From Luscinia megarhynchos (taxonomy: Eukaryota; Chordata; Aves; Passeriformes; Turdidae): a stretch of DNA of 64,000 nucleotides. The notes under the pieces were generated by a model. The model made no database searches and was not told the origin of the DNA. It worked only from the letters and a program-made list of their open reading frames with translations. Each line of letters opens with the position of its first letter. Within the stretch, counting starts at the first letter, position 1. Shown one piece after another: positions 1 to 11,900 of the stretch. The stretch covers positions 16,161,056 to 16,225,055 of the forward strand of contig JAPFBE010000013.1 of assembly GCA_034336665.1 (NCBI GenBank). The letters run 5' to 3'. A program made the translations under genes and the position numbers.

Positions 1-1162
1 GGAAACCAAAACAGATTTGGATTTTAAATTTGGGGGTGTATGAAAGAATGGCAAACTGATCCAGATGTCAAATTTATATTTCTAAGCAGTGCTGAGTCAG
101 TACCTCAGCCTTAAACAGAGGTGCTGTCACTTGGAAGTCATTAGAATTCAGGCCTGGGTTGAATCAATTATTGCTAGATCATGATAGCATCACATCTTTT
201 TCAATAGTAGGTGTTTTTCTTAGAGTCAGATGCCCGGGCCATGTAATGAAGTGAGAAATTGTGGCATATGTTTAGATCAAGTGGCCCCAGAGATATGTCT
301 TAGGATTTGCAGAAGTACCCAAATGTGAAGGATTCCAATGACATTTCAGGGGTTTTTGGTTTTACATATTAGATTTTATGCCAATAATTTGTGGAGGAGT
401 AGAGAAGACAGAACTAAGATCATGATAATAAAAAACAAATTGTAGAAAACATTGCATGAAGTTTAAAATGCAATTAAATGACCAGTTCAAGCTTGTGCAG
501 CTCTGTGTCATATTTTTCATTTCATAAAATAATTTTTCTCCTCAATTTGTGGAAAAAAACCAACCCCTTTGGAAATAAAGTGTCATTTAAAATAATAAAT
601 CTGTTTATGAATTTGTTACAGTACACCCAAAATTTGTATTTCAGTTATTTTAAAGTTTAAATATAAAATTCTTGCTTGTCAGTAGACAAATGTTATATAT
701 TACCCTGAAGAAGAATACCTGTCTCTTAAGTGCAGATGTAACTGCTTCTTGTAGCCTAGTTAATAATTTGGAATCAATAAATAACTAGAAGAAATATATC
801 TAATAATAATATTGGAGAAAGTGATGAAAATTTTGGAGAAGAAATATTTACCTGTTTTACAGAAACAGCAAAAAAAAATCAGAACTATGCTTTTTTAAAA
901 GCATGCTGTTAAATAAGAAAGACTTATTTTATTGTTTTATTAGTCTGATTTTCTCATACTTTTTCTATGAATATTCTCAATAGAGGTTTTTTTTTGGGAC
1001 GGGGGGATGGGGAGATGTAACAGCAACAAAATACAAATCTGCATCTCCTTCTATGTAAGGAGGAGTAAAAGCATTATTAAATCAATGTATTGTTCTATTA
1101 ATGGATGAAAAAACCATTAAGGATCAGTCCTGGGGAAAACACATCCCCATAGCTGTTCATAC
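1..1162. other. AT-rich non-coding sequence
   Basis: Unique-looking AT-rich DNA with no gene, RNA or recognisable transposable element. Short ORFs here have no family features. The only local feature of note is a G-run cluster near the right end, listed separately. A decayed repeat too diverged to recognise by eye cannot be excluded. Confidence 0.6.
996..1012 (+). other. G-run cluster (possible G-quadruplex)
   Basis: Runs of 3, 6 and 4 G are separated by two-base spacers (AC and AT) and follow a T-rich tract. The 6-G run could be split to give four G-tracts, which meets the loose definition of an intramolecular G-quadruplex. It stands out because the surroundings are strongly AT-rich. Folding is inferred, not shown. 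Confidence 0.35.
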
Positions 1163-1526
1163 CTGGGGTTGTTCAGCCTGGAGAAAAGGAAGCTCAGGGG
1201 TGACCTTATCACTCTCTACAGCTCCCTGAAAGGTGGCTCTAGCCAGGTGGGGTTGGTCCTTTTCTCCAGGCAGCAACTGAGAGAAGGAGAGGACACAGCC
1301 TTAAGCTATGCCAGGGGAGATATAGGTTGGATATTAGGAAAAATTTTTTACTGAAAGAAAAATAACGTATTGGGAGGTGGTGGAATCACCATCTCTGGAT
1401 TTAAAAAAGACTGGGTGTGGCCCTTGGTGCCATGGTTTAGTTGAGGTGTTAGAGCATGGATTGGACTCGATGATCTTGGAGGTCTCTTCCAGGCTAGTGA
1501 TTCAGTGATTCAGTGATTCTGTGATT
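1163..1526 (+). repeat. CR1 LINE, truncated 3' end
   Basis: This is a 5'-truncated copy of the avian non-LTR retrotransposon CR1. It carries the conserved CR1 3' region: the GTTCAGCCTGGAGAA motif at 1171, the GACCTTATCACTCTCTACA motif near 1201, the GGTTGGATATTAGGAAAAAT motif near 1325, and the TTGGACTCGATGATCTTGGAGG motif near 1461. It ends in the short tandem tail based on ATTCAGTG/ATTCTGTG that CR1 uses instead of poly-A. Compared with the family there is an internal deletion around 1355-1370, where the GAACAGGCTGCCCAG motif is missing. No intact CR1 reading frame remains, so the copy is dead. ORFs overlapping it are shadows. Confidence 0.93.
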
Positions 1527-4500
1527 GTGCCCTGCACAGGCTCTGGGGCTCTCACAGGCACTTCTGGCTTTATTCAGCTTTCCTGTCTGCCACAGTCTGG
1601 AGCTGCTGTTTGCTCTCACCTACAGTGTGTTCCATTAGCTGCTGGTAGCCAAACAAGTCAGACTGAGGGCTAAAAGCAAGCAGGAGCTCTGACTGTCTCT
1701 TCCTTAGAGGCAAGTTTCACTGCAAGCACTTGGGGTGTAAAGCCTTCCTTCTACTCTTGGCGTCCTTAGCAGTGCCAGGGCTAGCAGGGACACCCTTAAC
1801 CTCTGTGGCCGTGGCTTTGACTCTGGCAGGGGTAAAAACCAAAGCCAGACAGATGACTAGGCAGAGATGCAGCATGTTCTGCAGTGAACACTTTGTAATG
1901 AGGCTTACCAAGTTATTTAATTTCTGAATAATACAAATGTTCCGCTGGAAAATCAACCCTGCCAGTATTAATGGACAAATTACAGTAAAAAATGCAAACT
2001 ATTTGAACAATATATAATCTGTCTGTGATGGACTGTAGTAGGTAAGACCTCCAAACAGGAGAAACTAGGTGGTCCTTTCTTTGACTGAAGCCACTGTTGC
2101 CAATCTACTAAGCTAAACACACATTTCACAGCTTGTTGCTTCTTGAATACATTCAATTGAGTTCACTCTGTGTGCCAAGTACTTGTTCAGAATACACTGA
2201 ACATAACATCTAGTTTTTCTGCCAAAACGGCCTCTGTCAAGCCTCCCTCCTGCATTTAGCCAGCTACAAAAGCTGTTTCTTGCTAGTGAATTCCAGTACC
2301 ATCAGTGTTTTCCCTGAATAATTATAGTAAGTGTCCTTCTTTCATTGCTTTATAATGTGAATGTTCAGCTCCCCAGTTTTCCAGAGGACACAACAAGGCT
2401 ATTCCTGCCTTGGCAAACAGAAGGCTTGGAAAGGATGCACAGGCTAATACTTTGCTTGCCTTCTGTTGCCTCTCTTTTTTAATATGCTCAGGTTTGTGTC
2501 AAACAATTCATTAAATCATGTCCTTAAAATCTTTCCAGAGAAGTGGGGAGATTCCTTCTGTTTGTGTTACATGTGCAGCCTTAAAGCAGCTTCCTTTTCA
2601 GGCAAGTCTGCACCTGCTTGTCTGTCATCTCCCTGGACAGTCTGGAATTATACTTGCAAATAGAATTGTCAACTTTTGCAGGGATTTGAACACAGTGACT
2701 TGCATGCTAATTCTCCTGTTGCTTCTCAGCCTCAGGATAAATAACATTAATTTCCCTTGAATCATTTAGAGGAGCACTCAGTACAGGGTATAAAGTTGGG
2801 TTTGGTCACTCAGGGTTAAAACAATAAACACTTTTATTAATAAAACTTTCCAGAGTGTGGTTACAACGTGCAACAGGAGACACTTTTGGGGGTTCTAGTA
2901 TAAATGAGAAAGTGATGCAGCTTGGTTAAGCCCTGTTTAAAAAAAGCCTTAGACTAGATCAGGACAATTATATTAACTCTTTCATTGCAAACGTGAGGCA
3001 AGTGCATATTTGGCAGCAAGGAGCAATCTGAAATCATGAGCTCATCCTTGCCAAAGCTGTATTTCTAATGTCCCTTTGTATTTAGGTGCCTAGCTGCAAA
3101 AGCATACCAGCAATGCACCAACCTTCAAGTCACAAGTAGCTCCCATTAGTAAATTTTTAAAAAATTTTGTTTTGCATTCCAAATATATCCAGTTCTCTGA
3201 CTTACAGAGAGGCAGCAGAGGGTTTAGCTCCACAAAACAGCATTGCCACCTTGAAGATGACATCAGCTGCCCTGGATCCAGAGCTATTGTGTGAGGCTGG
3301 GTGAATACTCACCTGTATTGGGTCTGGTGAGCCCAAGAGGGGTGTGATTGTGCCCTTGCACAGGGCCACCAAACTCCAGGGGCTCTTCTGAAAAAGCAAA
3401 CTCATTCCCAGCTGAACCAGACACACACATTTCTTCTTTTGTGCTGGCACCAATGGTGGGCTGGCACTTGGGAAGACAATTCAAGAGTTAAAGCAGCAGA
3501 AAATTAATCCTACCAAAAAGAAATGAAATAGTCTTCTGTTTAATAAGTGTTTGAGTCTTCAAGAAGAATGTTGTCACATCTCAAGGACAGCTTGCAATTA
3601 AATCTCCTCAAAAACATTGTTAAGTAATTTGTGATGAAATTAAGGGAATTGTGGTTAGCAGGTTCAAATTTACTGGGTTCCAAGTCTATAATCATCACAA
3701 AGAGAACATTAAGAAACTCACAATGGGCTCTGCTTTGGCTCCTAGTATTTACCTCATCCGAGTTTTTGGGTCTGGTGAGGTGAACAAGACAGAATTTGTT
3801 TATCAGCAATGCATAGATGTCTGGCCATGCTGTTATTGGTTGTTGTTCTTCTGCCTCTTTCCTCTGCTTTCTGAGGATGTTTAATTTCTCCAATTATTTA
3901 TCTTAACCTTTGCTCCCCTGTCGGGGAGGCACACTTGAGTAATGACTTTTAGAGCATCTTCTCAGTAATAAAGTTTGGTTAGAACAGCTCTGAAAACCTT
4001 CTGATGCTTCTGAGCAAGGTCACCACATCTTGACACCTTTATACATCTGTTATGGCTTAGGATGGTTTAATGGTGCAGCTGTAATAAGCCAGATACAAAT
4101 TGTGGAGGAATGGTACATTCCTAATTAGTTTCTAATGTATGAAAGCATTGTATGAAAGAATATAAGGATCCAAGTTTGTTGGTTTTTCCCCAGCTGCATC
4201 AATTGTATTAATAGGATTTTACCTTGCCAATGGGACTCTTCACAGGTTTTCCAAACAGTGGATTCATAACTTAACTGATGAACTAATAAACAGAGACCTT
4301 GCTTATGGTGAATCAGGCAAATTTACTGATGAGCAGATTTATGAAAACAGTTCTGCTTCTTTTATCTTCATGTTTCAAATCAAGAAAAACCTTATTATAA
4401 ATTAAAAAGTCAACATCTCCTTTCACTGTAACTAGTTTAGCCTATTCTGTAAAAATATTATCAGGGGCATTAAGTTAAATGGAAGAAGGAGAGGATATTG

Positions 4501-6400
4501 CATGTTTAGGTATCCAGATTTGCATATCCAGAAAGTGGGAAACATCTCCTTGATGGGTGAACTGTCTTGATGATTTCAGCCTTCTCTGAACATCAGAGTT
4601 ATTTATGACCCTGAAATAAAAGAGAGCTTAATCAGATTTTTTTAAAAATGCATTTCAAAAGGAGTTTTTATCTCACTCAGAAGAAGTTCAATAAGTTAAT
4701 TGGAGACCACAGGAACAAAAACAGTGCAAGAAACTCTGCTGTTTGCCTACCACTATGAATTCAGTGAAGCAATCATCAAAGAGTTTCAAAAGTTTGAGGG
4801 CCTTTGCCCCTCTGGGAATACTGGCTCAGCCTACAGCACAAGGCTGCTGCTGGCTTAGCTCTACTGTCTGCCCCAACCACCTTGTACAGAGATTTTGTCT
4901 GAGCTATTTTACACTTGCATTTTGAAACACTGATATGAGTCTCAGCCACAGACACACAGGCCTGGTATCACACAAATGGTATGAACAGAGTATTGATTTC
5001 CTCATCTGGAACTCCTTTTTTTCCTCTGGGTTTTACTCTGTGGGCTGCAAGAAGCTGGGCTCACTACTGGCTGTTTGGAATGCACATCCATTCACACCAA
5101 TTTGCTCACATTACCATGTCTGTCTCTCTTATCTGGTTTGTTTCTCCAGGGGTTGCCTTCTGCCCCATGTCAGCCTTTCCTTCCAGACTACAAAGGTGTG
5201 TGTGCCAAAGAGAAGAGAGCACCTGATGACCCCTGCTCTGTCACAGGGAAGCAAAGAAGGCCACTGCTCTTGCATGCCTTGTACACTTTTCCTTTGACAA
5301 GTTATCAGATTTTCTTGATGTCATTACTTGTTCCTTGCAATGGAGATGTCTACTGGCTGCTTAATGAGGTTTTGAATGACAGTCTCTGCATCCTAAACAA
5401 AGGGTGTAAGTATTTACAGTATTTCAATAAATTTTTAGCACATCAGGAAGTAACCAGGGGTGGAGAAAGGTGTTCTCTCTCTCACACACACACATTGTCC
5501 AGGACCTAGAAATATGCTTATGCTTAAATCTTCATGTTTTTCACTCCAAAGCACTCATTTTACCAATCTTGAGGAGAGGTAACAGAGTCTGGCTTGTTGT
5601 AACTTGTCTCTGTAACTCAGCCAGTGGTGACCTTTGAACACAGGAAATGTTATGGTGAATTCTGCTTTGAAAGGTACCACAGGTAACAGAAATATGGAGA
5701 TTTTGCTGTTTGCTACAGCAACAGAAAGCCTGAGATAAAATTAAGCCTTTTGTTTCCTCATTTTCTCTCCCTTTCTCTTGCTTCTTTCCCTCACTCCCCA
5801 CCCCAAGGAAATCTTACATCACAAGAAGCAGTAATCTGACCTGCAAATTTCACACCAGTTATTGAATATAGGCCAATATTGGTGTCATGATTTGTGTCCT
5901 GCTTGCATCAAAGTTCTACTGGCTGAAAACAGCTTTCCCTTAACCATATTAGCTCTGTCATCTCCCAGCAGCAACAACACATGGCTGCAAAAAAGAACCT
6001 TCAGCGTGCTTTTTCACCCACTGACTCCCATTTCCAGGTATTCAGGTATTGTGAATTTGACTGAAAGTCAGAACATTTTTTTCATGTTTTTTAATCTTTT
6101 CAACCCCTGACTGATAAGCCTTCTTCATAGTCAAAGGGTAGAGAGCTGATAAGCTTGTTGTACATTGACCAAGTCCCTTATTTCTAGCCCCAGAAGGTGG
6201 GTATTTCAGCATGGCTATACAGAGCTTTAGGATGGAACAGAGAAGGGTCAACCAGGTCATTGTCACCTTCACCTAGGGCCAACGCTAGTGCTTGCAGAAA
6301 GCTCATATAATTTTATTGCTGTGGTGCTGAAAAGGCATTATTTCCCCAGAGCATCCAAAAATCAACTCCTATGTGGTGAGTTTAATAATTGATTATTAAG
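1527..6400. other. Non-coding sequence, no gene supported
   Basis: Mostly unique sequence. 4740-5500 is somewhat richer in GC and open in three plus-strand frames at once, which argues for chance ORFs rather than a gene. A reading frame near 1730 looks like a hydrophobic leader but begins with TTG and has no continuation. A splice-bordered open stretch on the minus strand (3313-3466) is listed separately. A short CA run lies near 5484. I recognise no tRNA, and no transposon other than what is listed. Confidence 0.55.
3313..3466 (-). other. Candidate internal exon (unconfirmed)
   Basis: On the minus strand a pyrimidine-rich stretch ending TCTTCCCAAG gives a plausible acceptor, followed by 154 nt. 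These are open for 51 codons in one frame and end at a near-ideal donor, CAG followed by GTGAGT (donor bases at 3307-3312). The encoded segment is polar, mixed in composition, and not recognised as a family. The same stretch is also open in a second frame, which weakens the case. If real, the exon starts in phase 0 and leaves one extra base. No partner exon was found, so chance co-occurrence of splice-like motifs is the main alternative. Confidence 0.22.
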
Positions 6401-6429
6401 AACTAATAACTCTAATAACTAATAACTCT
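6401..6429. repeat. Short direct repeat, 13 bp x 2
   Basis: Two identical 13-bp units (AACTAATAACTCT) at 6401-6413 and 6417-6429 are separated by AAT. This looks like a small slippage duplication in AT-rich DNA. Confidence 0.85.
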
Positions 6430-7610
6430 GCTGGGTTTTCAGAAAATTTTAAGTATTATGCTTATTCAGTATTTAAATTGTAGGGGGTTTTGATATTGTA
6501 TGGAGGATAGAGATTTTAATTTCAAGAAAATTGAACTGGAGCTAAACTGAAACTACACTAAGTTTTTTTTGAGGATGAGATTTTTAAAGAGTAAACAAGT
6601 AAATTTTAAACAGAAAAAGTTGTATTAACTGCCTCATAAAGCAGAGGCAGCTGCCCTAAAAAACAGGTTCTAGAGCCAGAGGAGAGTGAAAAATCCCTTA
6701 TGCTCACGAGGCAAATGATTTACCAGGGAGATCAATTATAGCATGGGCAGCCCCTCCTAAGTAAAACCTTTTTTTTTCTTCCAGGAAATGGGGGCAAATG
6801 TAGAAAAGAAGAAAATTAACCCATTGAGTCTGAGATAACTTTCCAGGATCAAATGTCTCTCTGCATGAACCTTTGCATGTGTTTATGAAATGGTATTTTT
6901 CTTTGACAGGGCAGGAATGAGCTCAGCAGCTCAATTATTCCTATGCCAGAGCTTTATAACATGCTTCTCAATATGATTGTGTACTTCATGTCTCTATACA
7001 TCCTCTCTTTGCACGTGTCAAAACGTTATTCTGCTGCTATTGTGGCCAACATCACCTGGAATTTTGTCTTTTACTTTGAGGAGGAGAGGCCAAATTCATA
7101 CTTGTTACTGAGAAATGCTTCTTCACATAATGTGAGACCCTGTGCATCACTCAGTGTTCCTGTGAAAGAAGCAGCATCCCCCAAATCCCACATAGTCAAA
7201 GGCAATAGAAAGAAATTCACTTTGTAAGGTTGTGATCTTTTCTATATCCTACAGTGGATCTTGATGTCTTTTCTGCTCTAAAATCATGTTACTAAAGGAC
7301 ACATGTGAGACAGCAGGTGGAATTGGAAGAAATGCACCATTTAGATCTGAAAAGAGCCTTCAGCTACAATGGGGTCAACACCTCAGAATAGAAGAAGAAA
7401 CATTTTTATATCAACACTCAATAGGATTTATCATTTCTTTGTAATTCGAACCAGAGCAAGCCCAAAAGTAAGGGGTGGAAGGGAAAGTAGTGTAATAAAT
7501 GTGAGAGGAAAAGAAACAGCAGGAAAGCTTCAAAGAACACAATTTGAAATAGTGTTGTACAGGAAAAAAAACAAATATGCTTCTCTGCAATATACAGAGC
7601 AGGAAATATA
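6430..7610. other. Non-coding sequence
   Basis: No gene or recognised element. A TTTTTTTTTCTTCCAG acceptor-like motif ends near 6784 but is followed by early stops and no matching donor. The 94-codon ORF beginning at 6943 has no recognised homology. Confidence 0.55.
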
Positions 7611-7699
7611 ACCAAAAACAAAAAAACAAATAAAAAAAAACAAAAAACAAAACAAAAAAAACAAAAAACGAAAACAAATAAACAAAAAAACCCACAAAA
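7611..7699. repeat. A-rich low-complexity tract
   Basis: About 90 bp consists almost only of A runs interrupted by single C, T or G. On the minus strand it produces spurious Phe/Leu-rich hydrophobic ORFs (7411-7828), which should not be annotated as membrane proteins. It could be an old poly-A tail, but no retroposon body is recognised on either side. Confidence 0.9.
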
Positions 7700-8823
7700 G
7701 CTTAAATGAACATGGCTGCAGTACAGGGACTGTCCATGATAAACTGTGATGGGACAAGCAGAGAAAATACAAATACTCAAAAGATTACTACATATTCCTA
7801 AATTTTCTAGTATTTTTCTTGTTGACATGGTGTTGTCAGAATTTTGATCTGCAAAGGCTTAATTTTCCCATTATTTATCTGTTTCAGCTTGAGAAAGTTT
7901 TGTTTCACCAGTTGTAAGAAGTGTTTGTAGTGGTGATTTTTACTACCAGCCCAATTTTGTTACAGTGGTAATGCCACTAAGAGAATCCCCAGCTTTTGGC
8001 TCTTTCCAAGGAGCAGAGCAGTGGAGGCTGAAGGAGATTACATACTGAATCATGCAATACATGGGTGTGGAGGAAATAGTCCCATGTCTTGTTCTCTTTC
8101 TGCAAATCTACCAGAGCCAGGCAGGCCAGCTGGAGGGATTTTTTTCACCTTTTATATGGGCCTTATTTTATCCATCAGCTAAACACTTCCCTTAAAGCTA
8201 AAATTATTTTAAAATCCTCAGGCAGTAAATGTGCCATATTCACATGCTAAGCATAATTGCAGGCCATAGTTGGCACCATTGTGAAAGGCACACCACTTGA
8301 TGGCCCTTTTTTTCCAAATGCATTGCCATTCCCACTGGATTCACCCCAGCAAGGCTCTCTTAGAGTGGTGTTTTCCAGAAATATGTCCAATTGGTTGGGA
8401 CCTGCCTGGGATGCTGAGAGCTTCCTGCAACCACTTAATACTGATGTTAGGGCAAGATGCTTAATAATGCATGGCAGATGGCTCACAGCAAAGATGTGAG
8501 AGGATTTATCCTCCAGGAGACAACAGTTTATTCCTGTTCTTTTGCTGGTGACTTTTGTCATATTGAGCAAGACAGCAAAAGCTAGGGCAGAATGAAATAA
8601 GATGTCTTTACCACGAACATTTCAAAACACACTTGAAAAGGGTTTGTTTTTTTTTAAATGAATTATTCAGTTTTGCAATGTAAGATGGAGGTATTTTATT
8701 CATTTGGATTGAAAATGGGAAGCATGAATTTTATTATTTTACTTCCCAAGACTGTTTTTTGATTTACTTGAAAAAATTAACTGGGATGTAGCTGTACCCT
8801 TCCTAGAAGCTACTGAATTTAAA
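7700..8823. other. Non-coding sequence
   Basis: Unique sequence. 8250-8500 is open on both strands (80 and 107 codons). The overlap in antisense and the lack of any known family signature favour chance. Confidence 0.55.
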
Positions 8824-8910
8824 TGTGCATATATGTATATATGGTGTGTGTAAATGTATGTGCATAAATTTATACAAATATGTGCAGTGTATGTAAACAT
8901 ACATATATAA
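8824..8910. repeat. Degenerate TA/TG (alternating purine-pyrimidine) tract
   Basis: Interrupted ATATGTATATATGG/GTGTGTG-type sequence forms a decayed dinucleotide microsatellite. It includes the small palindrome TGTATGTAAACATACA at its right side. Such alternating tracts are common and no function is implied. Confidence 0.7.
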
Positions 8911-11900
8911 GAATATAGGAGTATGAATGCATGACACTAGAATTTGCTTGAAAAAAAAGTGGGAATTACCCCAAGTTCAGCTTCTCTTCTGAGAGATTCT
9001 GAAATGTTAGAGGGCCTGGATTTATCAGGTGTGATAACCTTGCCTTGCCATATATAAAGTTTGCCTGTGTATCAGTGTCTCCTGTGACCTTTGATTAAGA
9101 ATGTTGCAAGATTTCAGATGGGAAGAAAAGATGTGAGAAGTCAAGTGGATAAATTGGAGAGGGCTGCTGTACACCATGTCATATTATTAGCCTCTCACCC
9201 AAGTATCAAGACAAAAACTATTAAAGCAGAACTGTGCAAACAGTTTTTCTGGTAGCATGATTCCAGTTCAGCTTAAGTTTTTGGCTGAGAGTAATAAATT
9301 TTCCTTCTGAGCTCTCTGGTGACAAAGGACAATTGTCATCTGTGGAGGCTGAACTTTCCACCTGACCTTAAAAGCTCCCAGTGCTTTAATATCATACCTT
9401 AAAGTCCTTTCTGCAGACCTAGTGTAGAGACCCAGAGTGCAAATAACCTCTCTGCTGTTTGCACTGTGTTGCTGATTTTTATTAAGATTAAGAAAACAGA
9501 TACTCTCTGCAGTATGGATTTCCATGCAAATGCCTGAGTGGTCCCTCTGTGTTTTTTCCTGAAGTCCCATGCCATGTGTGCAGCCACTCCTCTGTCACAC
9601 ATGTGCAACTAAGGCTCTCTGGGATAGAGGCACCAGATTCCACTCTCTCCAGACACCAAATCTGAGGTGCTTACAAAATCCTCAGGGTGCCTTTCTGTTG
9701 GTGAGGCTCAGAGACATTTCATGTCAGCATTACTCTGTCACCTGGTCTTTGAAGTTCTCATCAGTCATAAATATCAAACCTAAGGTGTGCAGACAAGAGA
9801 TTATTTAGAAATTTAGTAAGTGTCAATGAAAATTGTGCTTTAGGCAAATAATGTGTCATTGTTAAACTCATGTTAGCAGAGCCAGGGTGTTGCAATGTGA
9901 CAGGGTAAGCCACAATGCTGGTCCTTCTGCTGCTTTGGAGTGCACTGAAGCCAACATCCAGGGAAAACTCCTGCTCCTGGTGTAACATCTGTAGCCATCT
10001 GAGACTGAGTCACCCATTTGTTGACATCTGCATCTTCCTGCTTCAGTCACAGGCTGAACAAAGTTTAGGTATCTAGACAATTCCACACAGGATTACAAAA
10101 GGCAAATGTCAGTTTAAAATTACTCCTTTTAAAATTACTCCTTCAGCTGTGATATATGATCTCACAGTGAAATAGAAAGTCTGAGTGTGGCTGAAACAAG
10201 ACAAATCCCCTGAGTTTAGAACTGAAGGGTGTAAAACAAGTAAATTCACCTGGAATAAATACAGTTCTTTTATATTAGAATACAAATTATCAAACAAATG
10301 GAAATTTTGCCACTAAAAATAATTGGGAAACTGTTCTCTGTGAAAAACAACAAAACCCCAACTGCCTAGTGTTTTAGCACAAATGTCATATGAATAAGAA
10401 CATCAAAAAAACTGTATCCTTTGCACTTCAACTACACAGTAAGCATTATAAAAGTAAATGTGTTAAGGGTTGCAACTGGATTAGGGAAATGTGAAAAAGG
10501 TATGTATTTTTTTAAATTATTTTTTTTACTCGTGGTCTCAGGTTTCTTCACTTCCCTTTGATATAGTCTCAGTGAAATTCAGTCATTTTTTGGTCAAGAA
10601 CAGGAGTCTCCAAAGTTAAGGGAAGACCTTGTGTTTACTGGCACCTTCAGCACGAGTTCAGTAGGAAAGGAACTCCCTAGGCAGGATATTTGCCACTGGG
10701 TGATTAGACTGGGAATGGATTGTGCACTTATGGCAAACAGCTAATTAAAACCCTGAAGATAATGTGCAGGGTCTCTGGCAGCCAGCTGGCAAAAAAGGGC
10801 AGTGCTTGGATCTTTGCCTAGAGCCAAGAGGAGCTGTTTGCAGCCAGATGTGGGAAGATGGGTGTCTGCAGGTGTGTGGCACCAGGCTGTGCCAGAGGCT
10901 GATGTCCCACCAGCCATGTGAACAGAGCTTGGCACGCCAGTGTCAAACCCTGGTGGCAGAGGAGGAGCAGGACCTGGCACCTGGGTGCCTCTGGGGTTTT
11001 CTTAGTTTTGGTGATGGAATGGTAAAAAGCAGCATAAGTAGAACAGTAACACCTTCAAACAGCAGAGCTCTTGTGGAGAGGAGCCAGCAAGGATCTCATG
11101 GTTTGGCCCATCAGCATCAGGAGAGCAAAAAGAAGGAAGAGTACAGGAAAAAGGCTTTGGCCCCAGTCTTTTGTGGCTGACTATGTATAAATGTGGAAAA
11201 ATGTGTAATTGAAAAAAAAATGGAAGGATTAGGGTTGGGTTTTTTTAATTAAATACATTGTTAATGTTTAAACTATTTTCCACTTTTGGCTAGCCGAGTT
11301 ATTTAACTTCCATTTTCTAATTCTGAAGTCAAAATCCTTAACTGACTATGAAAATGTACCCCAGAAGCAGACTGCAAAGCTCAGTCTCCACATATAAGGC
11401 AATAATTTAAGACGCCAGATTTACATTCCCTTAGAATTTGAGAGCATTAGAACCTGCAATGATATAATAAGGGTTATCAATGGATAAAATTAGTCTGTAC
11501 TCAGTTCTGATACTGCCCAAGTCTGGAAGCCTGTATATAAAATGTGTGTGATATCTCTCCTAGTGTGAGGAGTTTTGAGTGCTGTACCTGAACACTCCCA
11601 AAGACTCAGAGGAAGCTGAAGTGTTTGTAGGTTCCTAACTTGGGAGAAGCACGAAAACAGAGAAGAGGTGAGAAATTTTAACAAGTAGTGACTACATATA
11701 CAGCTTAATAATTCTTAGCCCCTGAAAATGCCTTATCACCTCTACATAAATTAGAAGTTAACAATTCCTAAAATTGTCTATTTTTGTTTCTTTTTAATTT
11801 GGTTTTGATTTCACTTCACTAATAAGGAGAGCTACGAAACTTTCCTTGGTTACTCCTTCCCCAGCAAAGCAGGAACTGCTTTTGGGGATCTGAAGGAAAG

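Noticed and set aside
1730..1927. Signal-peptide-like reading frame
   Set aside because: The frame begins with TTG rather than ATG, ends soon after, and the antisense is open too.
4935..5509. Three overlapping plus-strand ORFs of 81-144 codons
   Set aside because: They occupy different frames of the same DNA, which fits a locally stop-poor composition better than a gene. None resembles a known family.
7411..7828. Phe/Leu-rich minus-strand ORFs resembling membrane proteins
   Set aside because: The hydrophobic run is the translation of the complement of the A-rich tract at 7611-7699.
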